This document shows, piece by piece, positions 12,202 through 23,510 of a stretch of 64,000 nucleotides of DNA. Numbering within the stretch: the stretch's first letter is position 1; each line of letters begins with the position of its first letter. The stretch is from Ostrinia nubilalis (lineage: Eukaryota; Arthropoda; Insecta; Lepidoptera; Crambidae). The notes beneath the pieces are model-generated. The model saw only the letters and a program-made list of their open reading frames with translations, had not been told where the DNA came from and ran no database searches. The stretch covers positions 7,237,001 to 7,301,000 of the forward strand of contig NC_087106.1 of assembly GCF_963855985.1 (NCBI RefSeq), written 5' to 3'. A program made the translations under genes and the position numbers.

Positions 12202-13028
12202 GTAAGTTTTTATACTTATGTCAAATAAGACGAATTGAATTTTTAATAACTTGAAATATCCAATTATCTAAGGTGGGAATCGAGTCCGGATCCTTCGCTA
12301 TTTTACTAGGTATAAAGACAGCACATCAGACTATCTATTTTCTTGTATATTGTAACTACACAATATGCTCCAGTAGGTATCTAATTTTATGTGTTAAAAT
12401 TTTAAAATATTTAAAATTATCACTTCACGGGATTTATTGCAACAATATCTATTTTAACGGTAAATAAAATAACCCATATTTTTATAGTAAAAATGCAACA
12501 CAGATATAGATCTATATCTGTGAAATGCAACATAATAGTTTAAAATATTAAAAATATTTATTTAACAAAAATAACTTATTCGTATTTTGATCCCAGTAAG
12601 CCAGGTCAAAATACTCCATCTTCAGTAGGAAATTTAGTCCACTGCAGGAACACCTTTCTCTCCGTTTTACTTTACTTCGAATCCAAATCCTTTATACACT
12701 CCTCAAGCTTGTCAAACATGTGGGGAAGACCTGAGCTTCGCATATTTGTCATTTAGTCGCCTCGAATTACTTACCGGGCACAAAATATAGGGTATGTTAT
12801 GCAATGTAGAATGTTAGTCAGTCCTGAATTTATTCTCATCTAAGAAACAAATTTAAATGTAGTTAATTGTAAAAATATAAATTCAAATAATTAGAAACAA
12901 AATCAAACATTCATAAACTCCAACTAATTACTGTCACCTTTGTTGTCCCTCTCTGTATGCGAGGTCACGCCCCAGTCCAAGGAGCGAGGGCCTGTTCCCT
13001 ATTAGGCCTCTACCATTCGCTCAACTTA
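12202..13028. other. Start of the large SoxD intron, with old repeat fragments
   Basis: It begins with the donor GTAAGT. At 12491-12532 a perfect 24-bp palindrome sits between direct repeats (separate entry). Around 12600-12745, on the minus strand, lies a repeat end whose word CCTGCAGTGG recurs at about 32092. A short open stretch there reads SSGLPHMFDKLEECIKDLDSK-stop when split as SSGLPHMFDK and LEECIKDLDSK; I do not recognise it and take it as a fragment of a transposable element or retrocopy. Confidence 0.4.
12491..12532. repeat. 24-bp perfect palindrome between 8-bp direct repeats
   Basis: Positions 12499-12522 form a perfect palindrome whose half is CACAGATATAGA. It is flanked on both sides by AAATGCAA (12491-12498 and 12523-12530); the match extends to 10 bp if CA is counted. 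An 8-bp direct repeat around an inverted repeat is the footprint expected of a hAT-type insertion reduced to its two fused ends. A hairpin-mediated repair event is another explanation. Confidence 0.6.
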
Positions 13029-13153
13029 GGCTGGGTTGTACCATCTTACTTTAACTTTGACAAACGTCAAAAATCTGTCAAACTCCATACAAAAAACACC
13101 GGTTATGGTTATAGTTACGGTCAAAGTAAGGTCTTACAAGGTGCAACTCAGCC
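13029..13153. mobile_element. TTA-flanked MITE, copy 1 (GGCTGGGTTG family)
   Basis: A 125-bp non-coding element with ends GGCTGGGTTGTACC and GGTGCAACTCAGCC, flanked by TTA on both sides (13026-13028, 13154-13156). Terminal repeats plus a TTA duplication fit the PIF/Harbinger superfamily. The interior block GTCAAAAATCTGTCAAACTC is shared with copies at 19121-19238 and 46811-46922, which fixes this as a family. The ORF spanning 12957-13181 only runs through it. Confidence 0.8.
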
Positions 13154-13493
13154 TTATTGTTTAAAACTTAAATGGAGTTGACAGTTTGAGCAATTCGACC
13201 TCGGACGTTGACAATGATGCCTGTAAATCTAAAGTTCAACAGAGTACGGCTGTATTTGGATGACAGACTGACCCTGTATCCTGAGATGTATGATACACAT
13301 TTTGCATGTTTTTGTTTAGTATCTGTGACAGATTTAGATCGTTGGATTGCGTTTTGTTCATGAAACATATACAATTCAGTACGCGCCATCAAGTAACTCA
13401 GTTTGTGATCATCATTCCACTACAATTTGTTAGATGGAAGTGTAGTGGAAACTACAAATTGTTCCTCTCTAATTTACAAGAGGCATACGTTTT

Positions 13494-13610
13494 TGCCAAC
13501 CTCATAAAAGTAGCAGAAGGCGCTGGATGCAGGCCGCTACTAACTGGACAATATTACAATCTTTGGGGGAGGCATGTTCAGCAGTGGACGTCTTGTGGCT
13601 GAAATGATTA
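13494..13610 (+). mobile_element. 5'-truncated RTE retrotransposon 3' end
   Basis: The plus strand reads as the last third of the C-terminal domain of the RTE element at 23867-27037: residues like NLIKVAEGAG, then VQQWTSCG and a stop. The nucleotide signature CAGCAGTGGACGTC precedes GGCTGA. It is well diverged, so an old insertion. The tail after the stop is a short AATGATTATGA. Confidence 0.7.
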
Positions 13611-16600
13611 TGAAACATTTTGTGAGACCTATACCTTTCAAATTACCTATTTACACACGTATTAAGACTAGACCGAAAAAGTCATCATTGCTTTAAAGAT
13701 AAGCGATTTTCACTTCGGATTAACAAAATCTCGTTTGTTTATTGTAAAACATTACCAAACACAAGATCACAAAGCGGTAGCTCACCAAAACGAGCCTCTT
13801 TATTGTGCCTCGACCTTTTTGTCTACCCTTTCTGTAAATTAGATTTGTTCCGGGCCGACTGTACCCGAATGGACTCCGGTTGAGTTCACAAAGCTTTTTG
13901 TTCGCAAATCTCATTTGGACTTAAAAGTTTACTTGATTGTAGCGGTCTTAATTATTAATTCAGGTTGTATCAATAAAATGTCGGCGACGAATTTGTTTTT
14001 CTGAAAATGGGTGAGGATTTTCTCAGACTAGACGTGTCTAATAAAATGTAATAGACCATAAGTACCTATAAAATATAACGTTTTACAATGTATGTAAGTA
14101 TGTACACATGAAAGGAAAGAAGGAACATAACCAATAAGTACCTATTGTGAAATGAATAGTAAGTAATTAACCGACTTATAAAAAGAGGAGGTTCTCATTT
14201 GTCTCTTTTGTTTTAATCCAATGTTCTCGCCTAAATATGACAATATCTTCACATAACGTAATTATAAATACAGGGTGTAGTATAGGTATATTACGTTACA
14301 TTTTTGATCTTTGTAGCATTTTAAGGTTGATTTATTTTGATTTTCAAAGAGTTTTAAAATAGCAAAACAAAGTATTCAAAGAGTACAGCAAATAAATTGC
14401 AAAGAAGATCTCTCGTCAAATCAATGTTCCCATCGAGCTAGCGCCTACAAAGACTCGTACTAATGAATCGGCGATAAAAACTCTCATCACAATACTTGCC
14501 CCCCTCTTGCTGGCTCTAAGTACCCTCGGTTTGTAGTTACATCCGGGTTTGTTTGATAGAAACGTACCTAATACAATGACAAATGTTTATATTTAACTTT
14601 GCGTGTTAAGCCGTTGTGTGCTTTAAAGTTGAGTGAGTATATTTCATGTCATTCACAAAATCCTCGTCAGTAATATAAATATTACGTACTGGACATGCAG
14701 AGTGCAGACACTACTTATAGTATATTAATGTCTTTCTTTTTCGTTTATATTTCCATAAAAAACATACATTTACATTTAGATGAATACAAAAACCGTGTCA
14801 GTTTTGTCCGAATACATTACACTAATGAGCGTGTAACATCGTACAAATAGTTACCTCTGATATTGGATTGAAATAATAATAAATTATTGTTCAACAGACA
14901 AATCGGAACTTTTTTATGAGTTTTATTATGTATTTTTCCAGCTTTTTCCAGATTGAAAAAGACTAATTAAAAAGTTCGAATGCAATAGTATCTTTTTTGT
15001 TTCTTTTTGTTGATTGGAAGATGGAAATGCAATGACAGCCCTGTATTGTTGCCTGTACAGATTGAAGAGGCCGGTCTATACAGCTCTGCAAATGGGAGCA
15101 GCTAATGGCGGCCGCTCGCGTTCGCGCGCTTTTTTCAAATACAGAACGTCCCTTTGTTGACTCCGTTCCGGATTGCGAATAGGCGCGTTCGATACTGGCC
15201 GGTTTGTTTTTCTTTTTTCACCGGCTTCCTGTTCTGTTCTTGTGTGCCAGACAGTTTTGTTTTAGTGCGTTCGGAAATCGAACTCTTATTGAAATGCACC
15301 AGTCCCGTCGTGTTTTGTTAACAAAAACACACTAGCTTCCATATTTAAAATTCAAAATGATTATGAAAATGTGCAAAGAAGATTTATTGGGTTGTGTACA
15401 GGTTAAGCGCACGGTAATGGTCAATTTACCAAGTAAGCAAGCGTAACAATCAGTAACGCGCAATGATTAATTAGTAAATGAATTTGGCACTAAAGTATAC
15501 AACCATGATTACCGTCTTACCTAAAAATGGTGATTGGTTCAGAAACAATTAAAATAACCATTAATTATTTACGCTTCGACGGGCTTGGCGGCATGAAGAG
15601 AAGAATGCTTATCGTCAAATTATTTATTAAAATAAAACATGACGCTAAAGATAATAATAGATAAATTTATTCATGTATTTTGATGATCGTGCTGATATGT
15701 ACTCATTGAAACGAGTACCTCTTAATTAGTTATTACTGGAAGTTAATTAGCCAATCCATAATAGCTCGTAAGCGCTCCCCATCAACTGAACAAGCACTCA
15801 TTCGGATTAAACATTCGCAACGCGGCCCGATAACTGTATAAAGCATTGTAGCCCTCCCCCAGACAGCGGAAATATGAAAATGAAACGTCCAAACGGAAAA
15901 ACGCATCAAACGCCCGCGCCCGTCAGCGGACGGACAAAAAATGAACACAAAACATGCGCTTAATTCGCAAAAAGCCCGTTTGATGTCGCTAATTGACAAT
16001 CAGCCGGGGACGCGTCTCATTGGTTCGCTTCCTCGTTCCGTTTTTAAAAATTAAAAACAAATAAATTATCCAGTGGCCATCTTTGTTAGATGCGTTCTCT
16101 AATGCGATCCATTTTTAAATACCTTTAAAGAAAGCGCACTTTTCTCATCGGGTAATTAATTACGTTACTTCCAGCTTTACTGTTGTTGAAATGTTGAAAA
16201 CATACAGATAACAGACATCTTTTAATATTGAATTTTCAATTATTCATTGAGAGAATTCCTTTAAACTTCATTGATGAAAACGTAACCAGTGGAAGGTACA
16301 TAAGTAGGTTCAGTTTTTAACAGATTGCGTTTTAAAGTATTAACCTATGCCAGGTAGAGGTAATATTGATTGTTAATAATTAGAGTTCATATTAATCGAG
16401 TTTGTAATGTCAGAACTTTTGAAAAAACAATAGATTCGTATTGAAGTAAACGGTTCTTCTAATAAAAATAAAAGACGAGTATGTTTGCCTTCACAATAAA
16501 CTTAAATAACATCAGAAAACACGTTTCTTCATTATAGCGCATCACGCTAAAGCAGTTCTTTAAAAGGTGTCTGTCATTTCCACTAAATCGCCCGACCGCA

Positions 16601-17461
16601 AAAAGTGCGTGTCGTATCAACGAGTCGCTTAAAAAAGACCTAAATTAAAAATATATGCTGTTATGACATCCAGGGGTGAGTTATGTCAGACCAATTAGTT
16701 AGTGAAAGAAAACTAAAGGACCGACGGTCACGGTGACAACCTTTTTGATTTAAATTAAAAATATAAACTGCACATGGCAACCCCGCCGCGCCGCCTCTGT
16801 TTCTCGATTAAGTTACCGCGATTTAAACTGTGGAATGTGTTCGTTTACGATGATTTACGATTTAAAAGTTACTGGCACGTTGACAAAAGAGGAAAAAGGA
16901 TTTTAAAAAGTAATGCACTACGCCAAATTACGTTAATGCATTTCCCTAACACAGGATGCCACTTAACACTTGAAATATGACGAATGATCGTTCCGTTTGA
17001 TATGACGCGTCCAAATCACGCCCATTTTAATCGTCCAAAGAGTTTTCTGCACGCATCGTTAACTTTATACCTACACTGTACCATTGTTTTCCCAATGATA
17101 ACGGGCGAATCGAATTATTGGCTACGTTGAGCCGTATCATCGTGCACGCGAATCTAAGCTTAATTTGTTGTGGAATTAGAGCGAAACTGGCGTGCTGGTT
17201 GGGACTAGGGCAGTACAAATTCTAGTGGTAGGGATAACAATTGTCTATTGTGACGCCTATCTCTTTTGCGCGGCGTCTTTGTCGGAGCGGGAGGGGAGGT
17301 GGTGCCGTCTCGCTCTGGCACAATGCTCGGTGGAAACAGGCCCGCCTTTGTGGCGGGATTTTCTTCTATTCGCTGACAGAGCTGCGATTGTCGATTGTTC
17401 TCTGCGCATGTGCGATGCGTCATGGACTAATATAAAATACACTCGATCTAATTACAAACTG
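13611..17461. other. Intronic DNA with GC-rich islands
   Basis: No exon identified. GC-rich islands stand out at about 15080-15240 (GGCGGCCGCTCGCG near its start), 15760-16020 and 17170-17420. The last gives overlapping ORFs in several frames on both strands, the mark of composition rather than of a gene. Such islands in a developmental regulator's intron are candidate enhancers, but nothing here proves function. The rest is AT-rich with scattered repeat remnants. Confidence 0.35.
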
Positions 17462-17890
17462 TGGGTGTAATTGACGTGAGACATGTTTTAATTGTTAAGA
17501 TTTATAAATAGCACTATCTTTTAGAGTTACCTCTTACAATTTATCAAACGGAAAACGGTTTTATCCGTGTATTTAGATTCTACAAATAGCGACTCTATAT
17601 TATGTATTTAGATTCGTATTTTGGGTTACGTTATGGTTTAATTGATCAGAGTTAATTAAGTAGATACTTATTTCTCGGCGTAAGCACGTAGTTGGTGTAA
17701 TTTTTGTGATGTGAGACATGTTTTAAAAGAAGCTATACATATACTAGAGTTAAACCACAGTATGCTAAACTAACTCTTACTTAATCAAATGGAAAACTGT
17801 TGTATGTGTATTACTCTAACGTACAGCGTCTCTACATTTAGATTCTTATTTTGGGTTCTTCTAAAGCTTAATTGAACAAACAGAGATAAT
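17462..17890. repeat. Diverged tandem duplication, unit about 230 bp
   Basis: Segments 17462-17665 and 17695-17890 share ordered blocks: GTGAGACATGTTTTAA (17476 and 17711), a CTCTTAC...ATCAAA.GGAAAAC block, then ATTTAGATTC and TATTTTGGGTT. Similarity is patchy, with indels, so the duplication is old. Its content is non-coding. Confidence 0.55.
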
Positions 17891-18734
17891 AAAACACAAT
17901 CATATTTTTCCTTTTTACCCGACTGCGCTAACGAGAGTTATGTTTTCAACTTCACACCTACATTTACTTCGATAGACGTGTGCACAGCCTAAGAATGTCA
18001 AGAAAACTCTCCTACATATGGAAAACGAGACCGATGCAAAATTAAAATGCCGTTAGCTTTTCAAGCCGGTCCGCCGACATGGCTGCGTCAAATTTTGCAA
18101 CACATTCTTCCATTTATGAGCTAGGGCTGGGCGCAATTACATCGATATCGACGATGATAAATCGGAATATTATTACGGCAGATAAGTCGACCGGTTAAAC
18201 CAACAGTTTCAAATCGACTGATTCGATATAACAAAGTTGCTAATAAAGGAAATTGCATTCGTTATGTATTAAGGCTTATTTAGTGCAATATGATATTAGA
18301 AATGATTTAATGACAAGATGTCAGTCAATTAAGGCCATTTTATCTAAAAATAGACGAAGTTGTAATAAAGTGTTTTATCATCGTTTCTATTTCGTATAGT
18401 AATATTAGTAAATATTAAACTGGACACCTTAAAATCTAATAACCTCTTCAACACCAAATCCCATATTCGTAAACATAAAAAAGCCTAAAAAGCAGGGGAC
18501 ATAAACAGTGTTAATACACAAAGATATAAAAGTTAAGTGGCTCATATAAATACGGCGGTTGATTGCTAGTCATAGATTAATGTACCATTAATGCATGTCG
18601 CTACTGCGACAAAGGTGAAATCGTGCGCTGGGGCAGATTACCCGCTGCCTACCGTTAGGGATCGGACCTGGCTATGTACACTGGCGAAGCGGGGGCGACC
18701 GCTTTCTTGACCATAAAAAGTAGATATTTAAGTA

Positions 18735-19075
18735 CAGTAGAATCCCGATTATCCGGATCAATTAAAACCAGGGGTGTTCCGGATAATCGAAAATCCGGAT
18801 AATCGATTTCAAAGTAAAATCAAACAATAATTAACTTTTTACAATAGAAAGGGTTTTCAAAACATCATTTAGAGTCTAAAAATCTAAATTTTAGACCATT
18901 GGATTAATCCACTTCTTTTAAAAATGAACTAAACGACGTCCGTACCGTGTTACGGTGGCGGCGCCTTCCGTTTTTATGGGTCCAGACCTCAAATCGGTAA
19001 TTACAAATCGTGAAGAATGAGTCCGGATAATCGGATATCCGGATAATCGAAGTCCGGATAATCGAGATTCTACTG
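18735..19075. mobile_element. Tigger/pogo-type MITE
   Basis: A 341-bp element with ends CAGTAGAATCCCGATTATCC and, in reverse complement, CAGTAGAATCTCGATTATCC, flanked by TA on both sides. CAGTAGAA(C/T)CTCG-type ends with a TA duplication are characteristic of Tigger/pogo elements. The word TCCGGATAATCG is repeated near both ends, a common arrangement of transposase binding sites. There is no transposase ORF, so it is non-autonomous. Confidence 0.85.
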
Positions 19076-19120
19076 TATGTCTATAATTTGACTTAACGAA
19101 AAACGCTAAAAGTCTTTTAA

Positions 19121-19238
19121 GGCTGGGTTATACAATCTTACTTTAATTGTTACAAACGTCAAAAATCTGTCAAACTCCATACAAAAAGCATCGGTTATCG
19201 TTATAGTTACGGTCAAAGTTAGGTGGTGTAACTCAACT
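19121..19238. mobile_element. TTA-flanked MITE, copy 2 (GGCTGGGTTG family)
   Basis: Same family as 13029-13153, sharing GTCAAAAATCTGTCAAACTC and GTTATAGTTACGGTCAAAGT. The ends are more diverged (GGCTGGGTTATACA and GTGTAACTCAACT), and TTA is clear only on the right, so this is probably the older copy. Confidence 0.7.
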
Positions 19239-19475
19239 TTACAATCGTCAATGATACTCATTGACAAAAAAGTTGAAAACATTCTTCGACAAAAAAGTTT
19301 TTCTGTGGACTCTATGATTAGAATGAGGTGTTAATTAGGGTATGATAAAGTCCGTTGTCTAACGGTAGGAGAGTTTGAAAGATACGTTACTTATGATATT
19401 ATAGTGTATGAAAAGGATAACATATTTCGATAAAATGTCAAGAAAATAGTATTTATGCAAAAGGATCGATACTAT

Positions 19476-19703
19476 CTATACTAATACATATTATAAATGC
19501 GAAAGTAACTCTGTCTGTCTGTCTCGTTTTCACGCCTAAACCACTGAACCGATTTTGATGAAATTTGGCATAGAGATAGTTTGAGTCCCGGGAAAACACA
19601 TAGGATAGTTTTTATCCCGGTTTTTGAAACAGGGACGCGCGCGATAAAGTTTTTCTGTGACAGACAAAATTCCACGCGGGCGAGGCCGCGGGCGGAAAGC
19701 TAG
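19476..19703 (+). mobile_element. Non-autonomous Helitron of the lepidopteran Lep1 type
   Basis: The element begins TCTATACTAATA, runs through CTGTCTGTCTGTCTC and CCACTGAACCGATTTTGATG, and ends AAAGCTAG before T. A 5' TC, a 3' CTAG, insertion between A/T bases and no terminal inverted repeat or duplication are Helitron features. The internal sequence matches my memory of the very abundant Lep1 Helitron-like repeats of Lepidoptera. It has no Rep/helicase gene; the minus-strand ORFs across it are incidental. Confidence 0.8.
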
Positions 19704-21284
19704 TAGTAGGTATATAAATAACAAAAATACAAATCAAAAACGCTTGTAAATTAATAATTTGAGCATTTCACTCACTCTTATGTCCCGCTACCTCTTATTC
19801 GTGTATCCGAACGCTTAGATAGCGGCCGCTATATCCCGATGCAACGTTAATGCGTTACTAATATATTGTAACAACTGATATGCAAATGAAAAGTTCAGTT
19901 GTACCAGCTAAAAGTATTACAAATAACAATGAAGTAAACCTTTACAGAATGAGTAACCCTCCTTCTTGAGCAGTCGGGTAAAACACAGAAAAATTAAACG
20001 TCTTCACAATAGACAGCTAATTTAAAAAAATACTGTCAAATTGATAAGTTCCTCCTTTTTGCAGTCGGTTAAAACAAAAATAATTTTACATAAACTTGTA
20101 GTTAACATGTCAACATGAATTATACAAAATGCTGTTCGCAAATCGATAAATCTTGCGCACAATCGAGCTATTCTCGATTAGCCCGTGACAGCACTATCAG
20201 TCAAGCGTGACGTGCAGCCTCCATTATTTGTTCCAATACGAAACTCCATACATCACTTGCAGGGTTTAAGGGTGTTAGCACACGGACGATTTTTGGACTT
20301 TCTTGACCTCGCAACGGGCTATTTCAACTTCAGTGGCTTTCATTTTATTAAGTTCTATAATACCTAATCCAGAATAATTAAGCTTGCACATCGTCATAGA
20401 ATAAATACAATTATTTCGTGATTATTAAAATTTGTCAATTGTAGACTCTATGATGTTCGTAACTAAAATTATTTACATTTTCGTAGTCTCATCAGAACTT
20501 GAAAGAACAACAACAACATGAGAAAGTCTTATTAAGAAAACTCCTAAGTGCAAAAGGCATAATAATTGTTTTCATAAAGTATAACTACAATACTCACGAA
20601 ACATTCAATCATATAACTCAGACGACAATCCGCCTAGAAATCCTATTAGAAAATGCAGATTTTCAGTCACATCCTCAATCTCAATCTAAATAATATTATA
20701 TTATGTGACTGAAAATCTGCATAATAATTGATATTATGTGACTGAAAATCTGCAAAGACGGTGTAAGTAATTGTTTTCGACATTTTACGAGTATAACACC
20801 ATTCAAAATCAAATCCGTATAAGAGTCTTGGTTATACTTTCAGTCTGCATACATACCTACATATTTTGTCGCAACTCGCAATGCACTTGTTCTCGTGTGT
20901 CGAGGCCCTTAGTAGGAAACCTACATGTTAAGCACAAATTAAAAGCCGCGGTCTTAACTAGAATTTTAATAGCTTCTAGTTGCTAAACACTGTGAGCTGG
21001 TTGTAATGTGGTGTCAACTCAGAAAGTAGTGGATTTTAGTTACGTATAAAATACTATTTGGACTACTGTTAGTTTGTAAGAGAGGTAGGTATCTGTTTTT
21101 GTATACGAATCGTAATGTTATTAATTTCACTATCAATTAAATAGGTTAAATACACTGCTGTACTGCATTACTACTAGGTATTCGTTTTAGAACTTTGCTA
21201 TGCCGACAAGGAGCTAAAAGACGATTCATCTACTGTTTGTTTCAACCCGGTATTGCAGTGATTCCAAAATCCAATTGATCGATA
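19704..21284. other. Intronic DNA with small repeats
   Basis: No exon. Two fragments with the word GCAGTCGG(G/T)(T/A)AAAAC (about 19970 and 20061) look like pieces of one abundant repeat. A triplet 19-bp repeat at 20654-20754 is listed separately. Confidence 0.35.
20654..20754. repeat. Three copies of a 19-bp word, two direct and one inverted
   Basis: ATGTGACTGAAAATCTGCA occurs at 20703-20721 and 20736-20754 (33-bp period) and as the reverse complement at 20654-20672. All three are identical. The pair 20654/20703 can form a hairpin with a 30-nt loop. This looks like a tiny inverted-repeat element with one end duplicated. Confidence 0.75.
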
Positions 21285-21708
21285 AAGTAAGGTTGCCACT
21301 ATTGGACCACTTAACTTTATAATGACATAACAGCGGAATTGTGATAGATAGGAGCAACATGATTCAACATTTTAATAAGCCTTATACATAAGAACTTGCA
21401 TGTGTCATTTGTGATTTTTAGCATTAACCATAAACAGAGAAAATGGAAAAAAACTGTTTTGCCATGGTTGCTTTCTTTGGACCACTGTTTCTTTAATTGG
21501 ACCAGTGAGTTGCTATCATTGGACTTAGGAAGTTTTGTGCAGTGGTCCATTCAACGGTACCATGAGAATTCAAACAAATAAAAGACAATAATATAATAAT
21601 CAATTTTATTATTCTACAATTAGTCAACGCTTTATAAAATAAAATGTAACAGTGTCATTAATCAGTCTCCAATTTGAAATGTTTATAATGTTATCAATTG
21701 CAACTAAA

Positions 21709-21861
21709 GTCTGGTCGCCGAGCTCGTAGAATTTTGTCCAATGACCCCAAGCTATCTATCCTTATTGCTCGCGCGTAATTATATTGCTGTCTCGACTGTG
21801 CGACGGGCGGCAGCAGTGAGTGTGCGAGCGCGAAAAAATTCTACGTGCTCGGCGACCAGAC
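21709..21861. mobile_element. Nested 153-bp element with 27-bp terminal inverted repeats
   Basis: The left end 21709-21735 starts GTCTGGTCGCCGAGC; the right end 21835-21861 is its reverse complement with one mismatch in 27. The element interrupts the minus-strand pipsqueak ORF after LEKKLL, so the last roughly 32 residues of that ORF are element sequence. The high identity of the ends suggests a fairly recent insertion. Flanking duplication is at most 2 bp (AA), so the superfamily is not fixed. Confidence 0.8.
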
Positions 21862-22088
21862 AATAACTTTTTCTCTAAGTCAGGAGTAAGGTCACCTGTC
21901 GAACCAATTATTTGTTTTGCATCTTTTGCTCTTAAATTTTTGTCGTCCAGCCTTCTTTTTAGCGTCGCTTTTGGTACACCATATATCCTACTTGCCTCAT
22001 TCAGTCCAACTTCTTGTTTACTTAAAGCTTGTAGTGCCAATGTCATGCTTTCTTCGTTCCACGCATAGTATTCCCCTCGTTCTGCCAT
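21762..22088 (-). CDS. Pipsqueak (HTH_psq) domain protein, truncated pogo-type transposase
   Basis: The 108-residue product begins MAERGEYYAWNEESMTLALQ and carries a psq-type helix-turn-helix at about residues 10-55 (KQEVGLNEASRIYGVPKATL then KRRLDDK). This is the DNA-binding fold found at the N terminus of pogo/Tigger/jerky-like transposases and in Pipsqueak regulators. The next conserved piece, GDLTPDLEKKLL, is the usual linker before the CENP-B-type and DDE domains, both absent. From about residue 77 the frame enters the nested element and ends there. The ATG has A at -3. A minus-strand donor CAG|GTAAGT (exon end 22331) and an acceptor TTTTATTTTAG just before the ATG define a probable 241-bp 5'-UTR intron (22090-22330). 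An AATAAA signal on the minus strand lies at 21605-21610. A domesticated DNA-binding protein is possible but unproven. Confidence 0.75.
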   Translation of the reverse strand: MAERGEYYAWNEESMTLALQALSKQEVGLNEASRIYGVPKATLKRRLDDKNLRAKDAKQIIGSTGDLTPDLEKKLLSGRRARRIFSRSHTHCCRPSHSRDSNIITREQ

Positions 22089-22553
22089 GCTAAAATAAAA
22101 ATAAAAACATTTAAATTTCTATTTTAAAAGTTGCTATGATTGGACCGGTCCAATTAAAGAGAAACTTACTGGTCCATTGATGGCAATTCATAGCACAAAG
22201 ACAAAAAGGTTAATACATAAAAATCTGTGAAATATTGCAAAAAAACAGTTTACAAATCTACTTGAACATTTAAATTAGGCATGCGATTCACAATATATAA
22301 CATTAAAAACATTTAATAAACTGTACTTACCTGGTAAACTGTGTCACGAGAAAATTACATCGGGAGCGCGCAAAACACTGCAGCAAACGCCCTTCCCCAA
22401 CGGAGCTCACGGCGACACTGGTGGGAGCGGTGGTTGGTACTAGCTCAAATAGCTAACGTTTCGTGCAAACGGTTGATTTTTAAAGTACTTAGGTTCCGAG
22501 AAATCAGAGCGGTCCAAAGAAAGAGCCGGTCCATTGATCGCAACCTTACCCTA

Positions 22554-23510
22554 CTGTGTAATAGAAACCGTGTCTCTACTCTCGAAATTTGCGGTATCTA
22601 CGGTACTATCGAAAGATATTTTTTAGAGTGGAGACCAGTTTTCAATAGGTATTTTAATAATTTGCATTTATTTGTCATCTTAATTAGTGAATTCAAAAAT
22701 ACTTTATTTTAAGTTGACTCTTATTACTTATGTTAGCTTAGTCAAGTTATTAGAATGTAGTTGCATACCAGAGTTACTTTATCGCTATCAGCTTAATACC
22801 ATTTTCCCTTATTTGAGAGTAAGAATTTTCATAATTTAATTAAAACAAGTTTCAAATGCTTTCAAATATAAAAAGCATATCAGATTGTTTTATTATAATT
22901 TGCTTGACTCAAGGAATTCTTATTAAAGTTTGTTTAAAAGGTGTAATTAGTAAGTATTATGTCCTTCGGAATAAAATTAAGTACTTTAGCATTTTAATAA
23001 GTCTAATAAGTCATATAAAACATACGATTAAACTTAGACGAACAGATAATGTATGAATATTGCAAATTGTTCTTTTTTGAGTTGCTTTTTGAAAGAAAAA
23101 CCGTTTATTACGTCTTGTAGTAGATTAAAAAAGATGATAGTTTTTGTTTGTCCAATGTCCATTTCAATTACAATTTGCAATTACTGATGCTTAGGTATTG
23201 GTAAAAAATATTCATGTTAGTGTCATTATAAACAACGTATTTAGCTTACTGCATTTATTGTAATTAGATACCTACTTATGCAGATAGCCTATTTTTAACA
23301 TTATCTTCATGTAAAAGTCTACAGTGTCTTATACAAGGTCTTATTCAGGAGCAATGGAAAACCTATGGTGTGAGTTTTTTATTTTTGTCACTTCACCAAC
23401 AAACAATCATAATCTACAATTTTGGATTCACTTACTTATTTGATCCTGAAATTCAGCTTGATCTTTTTTCTTAACCCAGTCACATTTTTTATGAATTACA
23501 GTCCAGCCAG
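22554..23510. other. Intronic DNA, nothing recognised
   Basis: AT-rich, no exon, no bounded repeat; the ORF at 22856-23056 is chance-like. Confidence 0.4.

Larger units (their letters stand above)
21285..22551. mobile_element. pogo-like DNA transposon carrying a pipsqueak-domain gene
   Basis: The ends are imperfect inverted repeats, GTAAGGTTGCCACTATTGG at the left and GTAAGGTTGCGATCAATGG in reverse complement at the right, each 2 bp inside a TA dinucleotide (21283-21284 and 22552-22553). A TA duplication and a transposase with a psq-type HTH fit the pogo/Tigger group. A 17-bp motif, GTTGCNANNATTGGACC, occurs five times (21292, 21509, 22130 forward; 22171, 22528 reverse), including both ends, and two copies of its core meet in a perfect palindrome at 22139-22154. 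The only ORF is a truncated DNA-binding protein, so this copy cannot supply a complete transposase. A 153-bp element (21709-21861) is nested inside. Confidence 0.75.

Noticed and set aside
12676..12745. Minus-strand open stretch with LPHMFDKLEECIKDLDSK before a stop
   Set aside because: Short, next to a repeat end shared with about 32092; likely a transposon or retrocopy scrap.
17192..17470. Overlapping ORFs in several frames
   Set aside because: A GC-rich island yields ORFs on both strands; no domain or splice evidence.
18122..18135. CTAGGGCTGGGCGC, resembling a hAT terminus
   Set aside because: No matching right end or duplication found.
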